From positions 4,464,001-4,528,000 of the forward strand of contig OY744467.1 of assembly GCA_963556145.1 (NCBI GenBank): a stretch of 64,000 bases of DNA, written 5' to 3'. The position numbers were made by a program, and so were the translations under genes. Shown in pieces: positions 14,261 to 25,745 of the stretch. The notes below the pieces were generated by a model that had not been told where the DNA came from, did not search any database, and was given only the letters and a program-made list of their open reading frames with translations. How positions within the stretch are numbered: the stretch's first letter is position 1; each line of letters opens with the position of its first letter. The stretch is from Hygrocybe punicea. Lineage: Eukaryota; Basidiomycota; Agaricomycetes; Agaricales; Hygrophoraceae.

Positions 14261-16466
14261 TTAACCATCTATGAACATCCAGCAAGTAATCAATGCAAAA
14301 AGAACAAGAGGAAGTCCCGCAACGTCCCTGATGTCGCACAAAAAGCCGCCCATCAAGCCTCTTTGACGAGGCTTTCTGGGCACACTCCTAGGCCGACGTG
14401 CAGGAAGCCACGCCACAACGTTTCGCATTATGGCAGAACAAGAATACGGTATTCTTAAACGACGACGTTTGCCCAGCAAGGTGAAAGACCAAGAGGTAGG
14501 TGCACGGAAACGGTGTGGAATTCTACCAGAATGAAGACTGGCCATTACGGGGGGCGGCAAGGAGTACGATGAAGAGTCCTCTTCGTTAGTGGTATATACC
14601 TGTGTCCACTGTTCCTCGATGTTACTCTCCACGTCCAGTCGTAATCTGACATCTCCGCTTGCGCCAGGCCCGGAAGAGACCAAGACTATGTCCTCTGGTG
14701 AAGAAAGTGATGATCTTATTGTGTGTCGGCGATGCATGCAGCGAGTACGGTAAATGTTGGATACGAGGAGGGCGAGGAGTGACATTGCAAGCAGTGGAAT
14801 ATAGATCGATAAGTAGATGTTGAGTTGGTCGGGAAGCAGGCATATCTTGTCTGATGGCATCTGGGGCACAGGTTGGGATGGTGTGGGGGGTGTCAGGGAA
14901 AGAAGTTGAAAGCCGGGTCGCTTGATGCCCATAGCCATGGATAGGGATTTGACCGTGACCTCGCGCACTGCGATTGACCTACCGTCATCCGACAGAATCT
15001 GATGCGTATATTCACAGTAGTCGTGGTCATCCCCACTAGGAACCACAGGTCAGTTGGTCGAAGCTGTATTCATAATGGGGCTAACCTGAATATGATCGAG
15101 GGCCTGATTTTCTGCAGCAAGAAATGTGTGGTAGCAGGCCCGAGGGTGTTCTGGTAACCAAAGCCGATGTTTGCCCGAATGGTTCCTCTTTCTCTCTGAG
15201 CGCCGCAGGGCGTGCCATCCGGCCTCGACAGGGGAATATGGCTGAATAAAACTACCGGACTAGTCTGCGGACCTAGAACGAAGAGAGGGAGTGTGTAATG
15301 TCATGATGTGGTGGGACTGGCATGCTTAGAGATCTGCCTGCCTTTTGTAGCAGACTTTACAAACTCAACTGTCCCGCCAGAGATAGGTTCCCAGTGATCG
15401 AAGTCAAGTTTGCGTCCTCTGCGCTGATAATCCTCTTCTACCAAGCCAGGGGCATCCAAGAAGAGGATAGTATGGTTTGCCACAGAAGCCTGGTGATTCA
15501 AGGGACCGAAATGTCTCTTGTAACGGTCACGAGCATGCTCAGAAAACGAGGAAGAAACACCCAGACTAAAACTCAGTTAGCCAACGGAGATATACAAGAC
15601 AACAGGAAGGGCATACCCAACGTCGTGGTTCCCAGGTAGGTAGTACACGGGGATAGAGGCGTCGATCTTGAAAATACTCTTGAACCTCCGGTAATACATC
15701 TCGTATCTACATCAACAAAACGTTGGTCATCACATGAATCATAAAAATGAGAAATATACAAATGTCCCGTAAGGAACAGTCTGCATGGAGGACTACTTAC
15801 TCACTATCCGACATCGCCAACCGTCCCCCGTCCATCATGTCACCCAAAAAGACCACGGTATCGGGCCGTGTACCAAGCGCCGCACGCCAGTTCTTCCGTA
15901 AATTCAGATCAACAAACAGTTGGGTAAAGAATGTGAAGATGGGTGGCCGGCCGGGGTACGAGTGACGGTCAAGGATTTGTGGATCTGCAATAATCAATAC
16001 GTGTGCTGCAGTAGTGCCATTGTATGTGGACGAGGATAGAGACTGGTTTGTTCTGGTTAGTATCAGTCATATTTGTGTGACCTCGGGACAATCGCACAGT
16101 GGTCTGGTCCGTGTCAGGCCATCCGCACTGTTCTACGGAGCGGAAAAACACCCAGAGTTCATACCAGACAATAACAAGGACCCAGACTACCTGGAGTCCC
16201 CTCACTGGTAGTCGTTGTACCAAAGATTTCGTCGCCTCACGATGCCACCAAGTGCGGTAAAACGACGGGCTAAAAATAGCAAAAGCCGTTAAAAATAATA
16301 AAAGCCACACAAAAATCCGGCCTCAGCGATTCGGAATTGATTAGTGAAGCCTGAAGGCGCCTCACGTCGGCTGAGGCGAGGTAGAGCGAGACGGCGAACT
16401 TGTATAAGCAAGGGAGAAAGGAACCTGGATCACTCACAGGAAACGGGCAACATGGAAACCCCACAT
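14261..16466 (-). CDS. Cdc1/Ted1-type membrane metallophosphoesterase, copy B
   Basis: Predicted ER/Golgi membrane enzyme of the Cdc1/Ted1/MPPE1 family, which removes ethanolamine phosphate from GPI anchors. Exons: 16466-16438 (tentative), 16269-16098, 16042-15801, 15706-15617, 15565-15342, 15272-15086 and 15035-14261, for 572 residues. An N-terminal membrane helix (VVWVLVIVWYELWVFF) is followed by the full metal-site set: IADPQILD, VFLGDMMDGG, LPGNHDVG, FSHIPLSRPD and SGDDHDYCEY. Two later hydrophobic helices follow (IYIPLLAMSLLALLV and LPLVLFALITCWMF). Intron 4 needs a GC donor (AAAG|GCAGGC); no GT keeps the frame. The frame upstream of 16269 has no ATG before a stop, so the 29-base first exon is inferred from a GTGAGT donor with the right phase. 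Confidence 0.88.
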
Positions 16467-16722
16467 CGACAACGGATAAAAGAACGTTTTCGCAGTTTGT
16501 GGGAGAAAATATGTGTATTTATTTGTCTGCAACATTCTCAGCCTGTACCGAGTAAAAACCTGCTTCAACTGAAGCTTGAAGCTTGAAGTTGCATTGACAT
16601 TAGGAAGGCTCAGGCCTCAGGCTTGCAAGGTTCCTTCAAGCTTCAAGAATACGGAATTCCTTCCCCCGCCCCACCGCCCCACACTGCAATGGTAGCCGCC
16701 TTCCGTTGATCAGTGTTGGGTT
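16467..16722. repeat. Intergenic region with AAGCTTGAAGCTTGAAG palindromic motif
   Basis: At 16571-16588 the motif GAAGCTTGAAGCTTGAAG appears and at 16633-16647 its near complement CCTTCAAGCTTCAAG, giving a small stem with a 44-base loop that also contains GGCTCAGGCCTCAGGC. The same motif family occurs in a longer palindrome at 53007-53099, which suggests a dispersed small repeat. No gene is seen. Confidence 0.55.
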
Positions 16723-17090
16723 CTACATTGAGGTATGGTGGTGCTCGTTTGTGTCATGGGCATGGGCATGACCGTGACTCTCCCAAGGGTGTTTCCAACC
16801 CTGTACAGCCGTCAAATTCTTGGATCAACCAGCCAGGCGTCACAATCTTACCAGGAATTTCGGGCCGTCCTCGCTGTCGGGGGATATGTATTAAATAGGA
16901 TAAGCAGACGTGGTAGATCGTCACACACCGTGCTCGATAGAATATGAAGAACCACATCGTCGCACCAAGTGCTTTTGAGAGAAATTGATACCTGAAGCCC
17001 GGTAGGTGCGGGCTAAATCCTGAATCTAATAATAATGTGGACGTCGTTGAGTGTGATGGCCACGACGGACATACTGTTGACACCAGCCAT
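16723..17090 (-). CDS. Complex I accessory subunit, NDUFB2-like
   Basis: A small 68-residue protein encoded in four exons: 17090-17075 (16 bases), 17019-16929, 16873-16852 and 16800-16723. It reads MAGVNRFSPHLPG, then a single membrane helix LGATMWFFIFYRAREDG, then LGWKHPWESH, ending in a His-rich tail. The helix followed by a short matrix or intermembrane tail with HPW matches the fungal counterparts of the NDUFB2/AGGG subunit of mitochondrial NADH:ubiquinone oxidoreductase. The assignment rests on this pattern; the protein is too short for more. It is divergent from the plus-strand gene at 17216, with 125 bases between starts. Confidence 0.75.
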
Positions 17091-17215
17091 GCCAAGCCAG
17101 AGGTTTGTCCAAGAGTCCAAGACGATGGAGATCTGTTTACGTTTGTTTTGGCTTCTTGGGTTTCTGTTTGCACCAGACGGCGATCGTGACTTTTCTTTTC
17201 TGCCAACTTGCCAGG

Positions 17216-20200
17216 ATGGAAGACAAGAAGAGGAAACGCGATACGGAGAAACCAAGGATTACATACCACGCAGCAAACAGAACTTTCGACAGGCTCCTCA
17301 AAGGTAATCTTCTCCTGACATACAACGTTGTAGAAACGCCGTCTCAGTGATTCCATATCCAGAGGAATCTTTAGAGGAAACAAAAGATGCAGTCAGACAG
17401 AAACTACACCTTGCCCCTGACACCATCATTCAACTTGAGCAGTTACGCGAAGGCAAAGCAGTCGACCTTGAGGACGGTAAGGTGTATTGTGGTGTCTAGC
17501 ACACTCTTGTCGTTCAACATCATTCATCTATTCGAAAGATGATGATTTCGAAGCCTTTCGTGTTTTGGCACATTCGATGCCCTCCGTGGATGTTCGGGTA
17601 ACTGTCATCCCTGCAGCTGCCGGCACTCTCGAGCCCGAATCTCACGAGGTAAGATTTTTCTTCAATTAACATTTGCGAGCAGTAACATTATATTGTCAGA
17701 TTGTCAAGAAGAAGAAGAAGAAGCGGCAATCCTCAGCTCCCTCACAAAGGCACGGATCGGATCCTTATGATCCCAGTAGCGATGCACCTCCGGGTGACGG
17801 TAGGAAGCGGAAAAGTATACTCGAGCCCAACACGCCTTCTGCATCAAATACGGATGGTCAGCCGAAACGAAAGAAACGGAAGAACAATTCGGAACGTGTT
17901 CAAAATGTTGACACTCCCCCCGCTTCTGACTCATATGTTCTTACTGAACGCGACAACATACTTCGGGACGTGCTGTTAGTCCTTGGCGGCGGCGAGGAAC
18001 CACGCCCGGGCATTCTCGGCGTTCTGCATAAAGAACCTGAGCCCTCGCCGAAACGAAACGGTAAGAGAAAGAAGGACTCCAAGCCATCACAACATGTCCA
18101 GGGGACTGTTACTCCCAACCCCCCAGAAAACCTTACCGCAGAGGAAAAAACTCCATCAGGCGTCGGCCCCATATTCTTTAATGATGAAGAAGATACCGTC
18201 ACTGGTCCGCAAAAACGCAAAATACATGAGACAACGTCGTCGAGCATAAGAGGCACTGAAAGGTCCGGTTCCTCGTCAACTCCATTTCCCGAGCAGCTGG
18301 CTGGAGCAATATCAAACATGGGCGGTATGTTGATCACCTTCATCTTGGGAATATCACTGGTTTAAAATCATCAAAGCAACCGCGCAAAGGCATTTGACGG
18401 AGAACACCGCCGAAAAACGCCGTAACAGTGTGTCTATACTTTATAACGTTGAACACACTTGATTAATCTTTGAGGACTTACCTACAGATCCAGTGGATGT
18501 CGTTACGGACATAATGGCACCGGTTCTTAAGTACTCCAGTGAGTGGCCGCATGCATTTTCTCGCAAGTCCCGTCGATGATGGAATTTTTCTTAGCACGGC
18601 AAACACGTTTCCCAGGTGATGCCAGTAGCAATCCGGTCTCTTATATGCTCACCGACATTATTACCAGTTCAAAAGCCCACAGGCAAAAAGAAACCGAATG
18701 AATTGTCAGTTCACCAGGATGATGAGGGTCCGTCCTATTTCTGCTAATTAGGCTGTGAGATTCTAACTATGCATTTATTATAGTCTCCCCCAAAGCCAAG
18801 TCTGCGAAAGGCAAGCAAAAGGAACCTCCGACTGAGCGTGACAACGAAATTATCAAAGCTGCCTTCTCAAGGGTTTTAGCAAAGAATCCTACCAAGCATC
18901 CTGTCCCCGAGAAAGCGAATCGCATTCAGGAGACAAACTCTGAATGGCCACCAGCACAACCTCAGGAAATCGATAAATATGTGTGGCCTGTCGAGAAAAC
19001 CAAAACCAAGTTGAGGAAGCTGCAAGATCCAGCAAATCCCCAACCTAGGGCTAGCGGGCGGAAATCTGCAGAGCCTGAGAGTTCTGCGTTTCGTGAACAG
19101 ACCGACCTCGTTGTCTTGCCTACATCACCTAGGCTGAGACGGGCCTCGCTTACATCTTCCATAGCGTCCAAGAGCGCAAGAGGAAAAACTACAAAATCGG
19201 ACTTATTACCCTGCCCGGTCTGTCTAAAAGCACCATTTCACCTTCGTTATCAATGTCCGATTATTTTGGCTGGACATGATGCCATCAGAACACGCCTCCG
19301 CGAGCTCAAAGAAAAAGACTCGGACCATCGAGAACAGCTCATCGAAGAGTTGGAGACTCTGTTGAAGTCACGTGGTGACGAAACCGCGAAGAATCGTAAA
19401 TCAAACGTGAATGCAGATTCTACCTTTTTATCATCGGTTCCTGCTCAAGCAGCGCAACAAACACCATCTGACGCTTCGGGTCACGTTGCAGATACCTCGC
19501 TCCCTGATTATGCGACATTAGCATCACTTGACAAAACTAATCCTGTGTCTCGGAGACCCAACATTCCCGTTGGGGCTCCAATATCCGAGGTCACTATGGA
19601 GGGTGTCAACGAAGGCAGCAGTAACGAGGATACTGAAGATGAATCTGATGACTCCAACGAGCAATTGGAAAATGAGAAGAATCAAACTACATCAACCCCC
19701 ATTCCTTCATACGCAAATATTGACCTTGACGCGCTTGTTCGTGGCCCAGCAACTTCCCGCAACACCATCGCTGATATATTAAACGATAATAGTAGCGGGG
19801 AGGACGAGGAGCGAGAGAACGTCATGTTGGAGGAAGAGGAGGAAGAGGATGCAAAGATTCGCCGCTTCTCGAAGCGGTTCAAGAGAGCGTTGCCATCATC
19901 CTCCGACGAGCTTGACGTAGAAAGCAGTGAAGCTTCCCTGGATGATCCTGCGCAGAATCATCGAATTCAGCAAGCAGACACTCCTGGACAACTTCCGTCA
20001 CCCCAGGACACTGCCGAATCCATTTCTTCCCGAGTAGCAAGCAGTCCTGATATCCATCGAACAGATGACGCGGCATCCAGTGAGGCGGTAGGGGAATATG
20101 CTGCGGCTCGCAAAATGACAACGGATGACAGCGAGGACGACACCCGAGTTGCACCTTCGGCGGAGAACGATGTATCTTTCGCCCAGCCATTCAGTCAGAG

Positions 20201-21677
20201 CAAAGAAGTGCTCCTCAATCGCCCGTCGAATGGTGGAGAGACAATGCAACCTGGAACGGCGACTATTGATCTGACTATGTCTCAAAGTACTCCTGTGAAC
20301 GAATGCAATGCCGCAGAGATAGACCCAACGAAACGTATTTCTCCTCCCGCAGTCGAGTCCTCTCAATTGGCCATAGCTGCCGATGATATCCCGCAGTCCC
20401 GTCTGCCTTCTGTCGCCCATGATCAACAACTGGATGAGGACGACCCGATTGAGCCAGCGGACGATTTCCTGAAGTCTCCCTCCAAGAAGCATAAGGTCCT
20501 TTCCACTGTTCCTGGACACCAAACTTCAGTCCTTCAGCAGTCTACACCCAAATCACCGGTAATCAAACTCATGCGAACTCGAAGTGGTAAAATTCCTCTG
20601 GTTGATATGGAGCTGGGGCTTTCTGAACCTGCGACAGAGGCTAACAATGATGATCGCGCGCCTTCTGGTTCATCTCGGGGGAAACGCAAGTCTCGATTAG
20701 CGACAAATACACCCCCGGAGGATACAGGGAAGAGGGATATTCAAAGAAAGCCGAAAACTACCATCCAATCTGTGGAATCTATGCCTCCTCCCCCGATTCC
20801 TCCTACACTCTCTGTTCTTGCTCGCAGTCAACCATCTCTGAAATCAACAGAAGGGAAATCTCGCGACGCTGTTGAGAAGCCTGTATTAAGAAGGGAAGGG
20901 ACACGACGGAAAATGGAGCAAGCTCCTTCAAAGGTTTCCGCCAAGAGAGGTGACAGAAAAGCAGGCACGAAACCATCAGTTCGTCCCGTTGTCTTAATAA
21001 ACTCTTCCAGTGCGCCTCTACCGAAGACCACTTTACGTCCCCCGTCTTCTTTGGACAAATGGGCCACCTTGCAGCCATCGTCGCCATACTTTGATCAAGA
21101 CTCCTTGATGATAGATCAACTCCACTCTAGCAGCCCGATCGGGCAAGGAATTGGTGTTACTCCCAAAAAGAATGGCGCCGCTCCGAATCCTGGTCCTCCG
21201 CTGACTTTTGACGTCGAGGAACCCATTGATGTCGACCAAGTGGATGCAGCGGATGCACCATCACGGGAGGCACTTTTCCTTCCGTCCCAAAGTCAAGTAC
21301 CGTTCCCTCTCTCACAACAGAAAAGCGATTCACAGGAAAATCAAGCTGGAGGTGGAGTTGCTGGAGTTGCTTCGGGGACCGAATCTGAGGAGGAGGTTTT
21401 ACAAGTCAAGAGACGGTCTCAAACACGATCTTCTGTTTCGTATCGGAGTTTAACCGACATTGCGAGCCAAGCAAGCTTGTTCTCCGGACCTCTTGTGACA
21501 CCTGCATCTTTGCCATCGCGACCGGCCACTGGCAGCAAGTGGAGTGGAATATTTTGGGAGAACGGTGATGAGGACGACACTGATGATTCTTCGGATTCGG
21601 GGGAAGAAAAATCACACATTCCAATGGCAAGGCGGGCGGGAGTGGTTGTGCAGCCTGCACGCAAAAAGACTACTTGA
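17216..21677 (+). CDS. Large disordered protein with ubiquitin-like N-terminus and C2HC motif
   Basis: About 1,200 residues. The first exons (17216-17303, 17348-17476, 17539-17648, 17700-18324) join in phase, and short exons follow (near 18489-18535 and 18669-18721). The last exon starts near 18783 and runs open to TGA at 21677. The N-terminus (KPRITYHAANRTFDRLLK, then VIPYPEESLEETKDAVRQKL, then FEAFRVLAHSM and VDVRVTVIP) looks like a beta-grasp fold with an acidic end. Next come Lys-rich nuclear-signal-like clusters (KKKKKKRQ, KRKKRKN). A CPVCLKAPFHLRYQC motif (C-x2-C-x5-H-x4-C) resembles a zinc knuckle. The remainder is Ser/Glu/Pro-rich and disordered. I do not recognise it. A coilin-like nuclear body protein is one speculation, from the N-terminal fold plus basic and disordered parts only. 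Confidence 0.8.
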
Positions 21678-21841
21678 TTTCTTGAAATAATTATCGTAAC
21701 AAGCATGTGAGCTACTTGTCCCATGACCATGACTCGTGAAGGTTTTACGTAATCTTCGGTGCTCAAGCCCGAAAAAAAACACATCAAAAGCCACTCCACC
21801 CTCCTGTTCAGAATTGCACCCCACTGAGCTTTCGCTCTTAC

Positions 21842-21960
21842 ATGGTTTTCACGCAAAACACCCGAGACGAGTATGTCCCGCTGTTCACAGTACTTGCACC
21901 TTTTCTGACGATATTATCAGCTATCTTAGCGACCTTGTCTTCTCTCTCCTAGAAAATTAA
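21842..21960 (+). promoter_or_regulatory. Arginine attenuator peptide uORF, interrupted by an intron
   Basis: A short upstream frame starts with ATG at 21842 (MVFTQNTRD). It reaches a canonical GTATGT donor after 21870, resumes after TTATCAG at 21921, and ends with TAA at 21958-21960, 17 bases before the CPA1 start. Spliced, it encodes 22 residues containing DDYLSDLVF. The fungal arginine attenuator peptide of CPA1/arg-2 mRNAs is 23-25 residues with a conserved DY(L/I)SDH(L/I)W core and often VFTS before it. That peptide stalls ribosomes when arginine is high and lowers CPA1 translation. Here the His after SD is missing and Trp is Phe, so it is a divergent member. Length, position, core and in-phase splicing all fit. 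Confidence 0.8.
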
Positions 21961-21977
21961 GTAGTGGAATATTAGCC

Positions 21978-23440
21978 ATGTTGTCTCGTCGCTTCCCCCG
22001 TATTTCTTCTCTGTCTCGTGGCTTGGCCACTCATGCTGGTCCTATTTCGGCCCTTCCGGCGGCCTTGCACCTGAAAACTGGGCAGTCCTTCCTTGGTCGG
22101 TCGTTTGGTGCTCCGAAAAGCATCTTCGGGGAAACTGTCTTTTCGACATCCATCACCTCTTGTACGTTGGAATCCTGGACATGCCGAGCATGCCATATTG
22201 ACCTCCTAGTCGATAGACACAGAATCCATGACCGATCCGTCTTATCGAGGGCAAATTCTCGTTTTTACTACGCCTCTCATCGGGAACTACGGCGTTCCCA
22301 TGAATAAAACATCTGTCGACTCCCGCGACGTTGGTGTTGTTCTTGAATCTCAAAATATCCAGTGCTCGGCCGTGGTTGTGGGTGACGTTGCCGAGAAATT
22401 TTCTCACTACACGGCAATCGAATCCCTTGCATCTTGGTGCCAACGATATGACATCCCGGGCATCACCGGTGTCGATACTCGTGCTATCACTCGTCTTTTG
22501 CGCAACCAGGGAACCACCCTAGGCCGTGTCGCCGTTGGTCCCAACGCCTCTTTTGCCGTCCCCGAAACTCATGAGTATTGGGACCCCTCTACCGAGAACT
22601 TGGTCGACCAAGTCTCTACTAAATTTGCATACAGCCTCAACCCAACCGGCCATATCAAAATTGCTGTTCTTGATTTCGGTGCCAAGGCGAATATCATGCG
22701 TTCCCTTGTCCGGCGAGGTGCTGCCGTTACTGTCTTTCCCTGGAACTACGATTTCAACGCTGTTCGGGACCAGTATGATGGTCTTTTTTTGACGAATGGG
22801 CCTGGCGCACCAGAGCATTGTATGGAGGCAGCCATGAACCTGCGTCACACACTCGAGGAGTGGAATAAGCCAATTTTTGGCATCTGTATGGGTCATCAGA
22901 TCATTGGCATCGCTGCAGGATTGGACGCGTACCGAATGACATTCGGTAATCGTGGGCATAACCAACCTGTACTAGCTCTCGCATCGTCAGGTTCTATCAC
23001 TGCAGGAAGGGTGTATGTCACGAGGTTCGTAATGCGTTGATCTAGCGACAATATTATTTACTGACTTGTGGTCTTCTCCCAGCCAAAACCATCAGTATGC
23101 ACTGAAATTGCAAGATCCTTTCCCGGCAGGTTGGGAGCCATTCTTCATCAACTGCAACGACTCCTCTGTCGAGGGCATCAAATCCACTGCCGAGTCGGGC
23201 AAAAAGGTTTGGGGTGTTCAGTTCCATCCCGAAAGCGCCGGTGGACCTCTCGATACTATGGAGGTAAGGCACCCTTCCTTGATGGTGTTTAACCTTTTCA
23301 AATGTTGAACACAGATGTTCACCGATTTCCTTGCGGAGTGTCGAGCTGTCAAACTTGGACTCGGTTTGGATCACGATAAGTTGGAGCGGGTTACAGCTAC
23401 AACGATACCAAAAGTCCGTCGACTTGCGGCAACTGCTTAG
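21978..23440 (+). CDS. CPA1: Carbamoyl-phosphate synthase, arginine-specific small chain
   Basis: Glutamine amidotransferase subunit that supplies ammonia to the large chain for carbamoyl phosphate in arginine synthesis. Exons 21978-22161, 22217-23024, 23083-23263 and 23315-23440 total 1299 bases (432 residues). The start MLSRRFPRISSLSRGLATHAG is a typical mitochondrial targeting sequence. The N-terminal CPSase domain includes TDPSYRGQILVFT and YGVP. The class I amidotransferase domain has LTNGPGAP, the catalytic cysteine in GICMGHQI, and the catalytic His-Glu in VQFHPE. The family length is normal and nothing is broken. Regulation by arginine is likely through the attenuator uORF just upstream. 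Confidence 0.95.
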
Positions 23441-23592
23441 CGTTTATTATCTACGCTGTTTGAAATTGTGTTCGTTACGTCTGTCTACATTGTAAACTAG
23501 GAATGGATTCACTCCGGTCACGAGTAAAGTCACGGTAAATAATAGGTTTTCTCCAATTACCGCCACCCATTTGAGCGTCACTAGTATTTGCC

Positions 23593-25218
23593 ATGAACTA
23601 TCTGGATAACTATTACCTCACAGGGTCAAATACCCCTCCGACGTCGAACCCGCCAGAACCGAGTCTTAACGAGGAAGTCACCCAAGTCATTGGGCAGCTC
23701 GGCCGATTCTGGGGAGGATTGAGGAGGCAGGTTCGTTACAAGATCTTCACCACGACTCTGTGACGGGCAAAAACAACTAACGAGACGCTTTTCAGAGTCA
23801 GAGTGCACTGGAGCTTGCCCGAAAGGATCTTGGCGACGTGGTATCGCAAGCTCAGAAGGAACTGAGCAAGTTAACCAGCGACTCCCCCAAGGAACCTTCC
23901 CCGGAAGAGGCGAGCACGCCCAAAGCTGAAGGAGACGCACAAGCCGGACCCTCATCTCAATCAGAGACCCCCGTTGCTTCGACGTCGACGTCAACTGACC
24001 GGGACCTATCCAACTCGTCACTATTCGCACGCCTTCAATCCGCACTCCCACCAAACATTGTTTCGACGGTGCAGAATAATCTACCAGAGACACTCAAGCA
24101 TGCTACGGAGAACATCGATCTAGCGCAATTACGTACGACGCTGTCAAACGAGTTCCAGCGGGTGCAAGACGCGACTATGGCACAGGCAGGAGAGTACGTG
24201 CACAGGAGTGAGGGCCTATTGAGAGAAGCCATGAAAGAGGCTGGGGACGTTCTCAGAGATGCCGTCAAAGTGATTCCTCCAGAGGAGGCCCATTCGAGCA
24301 GGAACGCACCCGGCGTAGGTTGGGATGGTTCGGATATCTGGATGCTCCCGTCGCCAGTAGGAGAGCTTTCTGATGGCGGAGCGAAGGGGAAAGGGAAGGA
24401 ATCGGGCCCGTCTTCTCGACAGCATTCCGCGGAGGCTCAGGTTGCAGTGGCTACACGCGCGGAGTTTTTGCTAAAACAGTTGAAACATAATCCTGCGATA
24501 ATCAGACATGATCCAGAAGCAGATGTGCGTGTTCAGAAGTTTTATAACTCATGGATGGAAACGGAGGTGGAAGCAAAGGAGGGAGGCATCGAGGGAGATG
24601 AATGGATTACAATGGTGTCCAATGCGTTGAGCGAAGATGGGGATGGTCGAGCTCTACAAGCCTCCTTGGATACATTGGGTGAGCTTATTCGTGGGGTGTG
24701 CTTTACTGTCTTACACCAGATTACCATAGTCCCATCGGAAATGTCGAAGGAAACGTTCTGGAAGCGATACTTCTTCCGCATTTATCAGATCGAACGGGAA
24801 GAACAGAAACGAAAAGCTCTTCTTCAAGGTAATGTTTTATGTCATGACATGTCTTTGTCATGCAATAATCTTTAAAATCTGACCCGTAGGCCTCGAGAAC
24901 GAGGAACTTTTCAGCTGGGACGATGACGAGGAAGCTATGTCACCGACTCCCGCAGCGAACCCTCTCTCAAGTTCCCATACTCCACCAGATCACCATTCCG
25001 GAGCCGGCATTCCGTCTTCCCCATCGCAAGAAACCTTCAGGACTGTTCGAAAACACACGGGAGAACCTGAGAAGGAATCTGCTCCTGCTTCACTGCCCCA
25101 GAGTCCACGGGAAAGCAGCGAGGACAGCTACGACCTTCTTTCTTCTGAGAATGCAAGTACGAATGGGGAAAGCAAGAAGCAGGACGACCGAGACGATCCG
25201 GACAGTGACTGGGAATAG
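23593..25218 (+). CDS. BSD-domain protein
   Basis: Exons 23593-23730, 23796-24678, 24730-24828 and 24890-25218. The N-terminal third (VTQVIGQLGRFWGGLRRQSQ) is amphipathic and followed by a low-complexity Ser/Pro/Glu linker and a helical part. The BSD domain (named for BTF2-like, synapse-associated and DOS2-like proteins) ends in VPSEMSKETFWKRYFFRIYQ, with the paired Phe-Trp that defines the fold. The tail is acidic and Ser-rich, ending DDPDSDWE. Fungal members with this layout are DOS2-like proteins of uncertain role. The intron 24679-24729 is 51 bases long and stop-free, so an unspliced mRNA would also translate. Splicing gives the better BSD match. Confidence 0.88.
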
Positions 25219-25745
25219 AATCCATATAGGAATCATGCCTTTTCCTTTTCATGCATTTGTATTTGTGGAAATCAGCGTACTGTATACTATTCACGTAAGT
25301 AGCAGGTCGGACGTGATACCGAATGGATTCTTCGGAGACCATTACTATTCCACTTCATCGTATATATTTCCAGTCAATCGTTAACGCCGGAAAATTCACC
25401 ATTCATCTAATCCCCACATATCACCACTCTATCGCAGCCAAGTAACATATGACGAGAAGATGAATGGGTGTTCATTAGCGCAGTGCGTGGATTGGATTGG
25501 TACTTACTCCACCTGCACCCGGACGGTGTCCGAGTCGTTCTTGCCCTCTTGCTTTCCGCTTGGGCCAGCGGCTTCCTCTACCCGATGGAACTCGGACCGC
25601 TCACGCTGAGGAGAAGAACTTCAAGATTAACTGTTCTCTGAGGCGACATTAATTTGTAATTGGCTTTGTTTGGATCCAACGCCGTTGACAAACAAACATA
25701 TCAAACTTGACCGTGGCATTTTGTTGCCTAACACAGTTTTCTTCA
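25219..25745. other. Intergenic region with a doubtful minus-strand exon
   Basis: 527 bases between the BSD gene and phosphoesterase copy A. On the minus strand, after a CTCCTCAG acceptor near 25605, a short stop-ended frame reads RERSEFHRVEEAAGPSGKQE and on to VRVQVE, which has coding-like composition. I cannot find a convincing first exon, so I do not call a gene. Confidence 0.4.

Noticed and set aside
16098..16310. Phosphoesterase copy B start at 16310
   Set aside because: That codon is GTG and there is a stop shortly upstream with no ATG between, so a spliced first exon at 16466 was preferred.
16754..17383. 209-codon minus-strand frame
   Set aside because: It reads through the introns of the NDUFB2-like gene and the antisense of the next gene's first exons; the spliced 68-residue protein explains the conserved part.
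18981..21677. A separate 898-residue gene starting at 18981
   Set aside because: The frame continues upstream through in-phase exons back to 17216 with coding-like sequence before the ATG, so it is the last exon of a larger gene.
21736..21960. Unspliced 74-codon frame ending just before CPA1
   Set aside because: Its start is not conserved-looking; only its last part (ISYLSDLVF) resembles the attenuator, and the spliced form from 21842 fits length and core better.
25505..25610. Minus-strand stop-ended frame ending VRVQVE
   Set aside because: Coding-like but only about 35 residues, and no first exon with a proper intron could be found.
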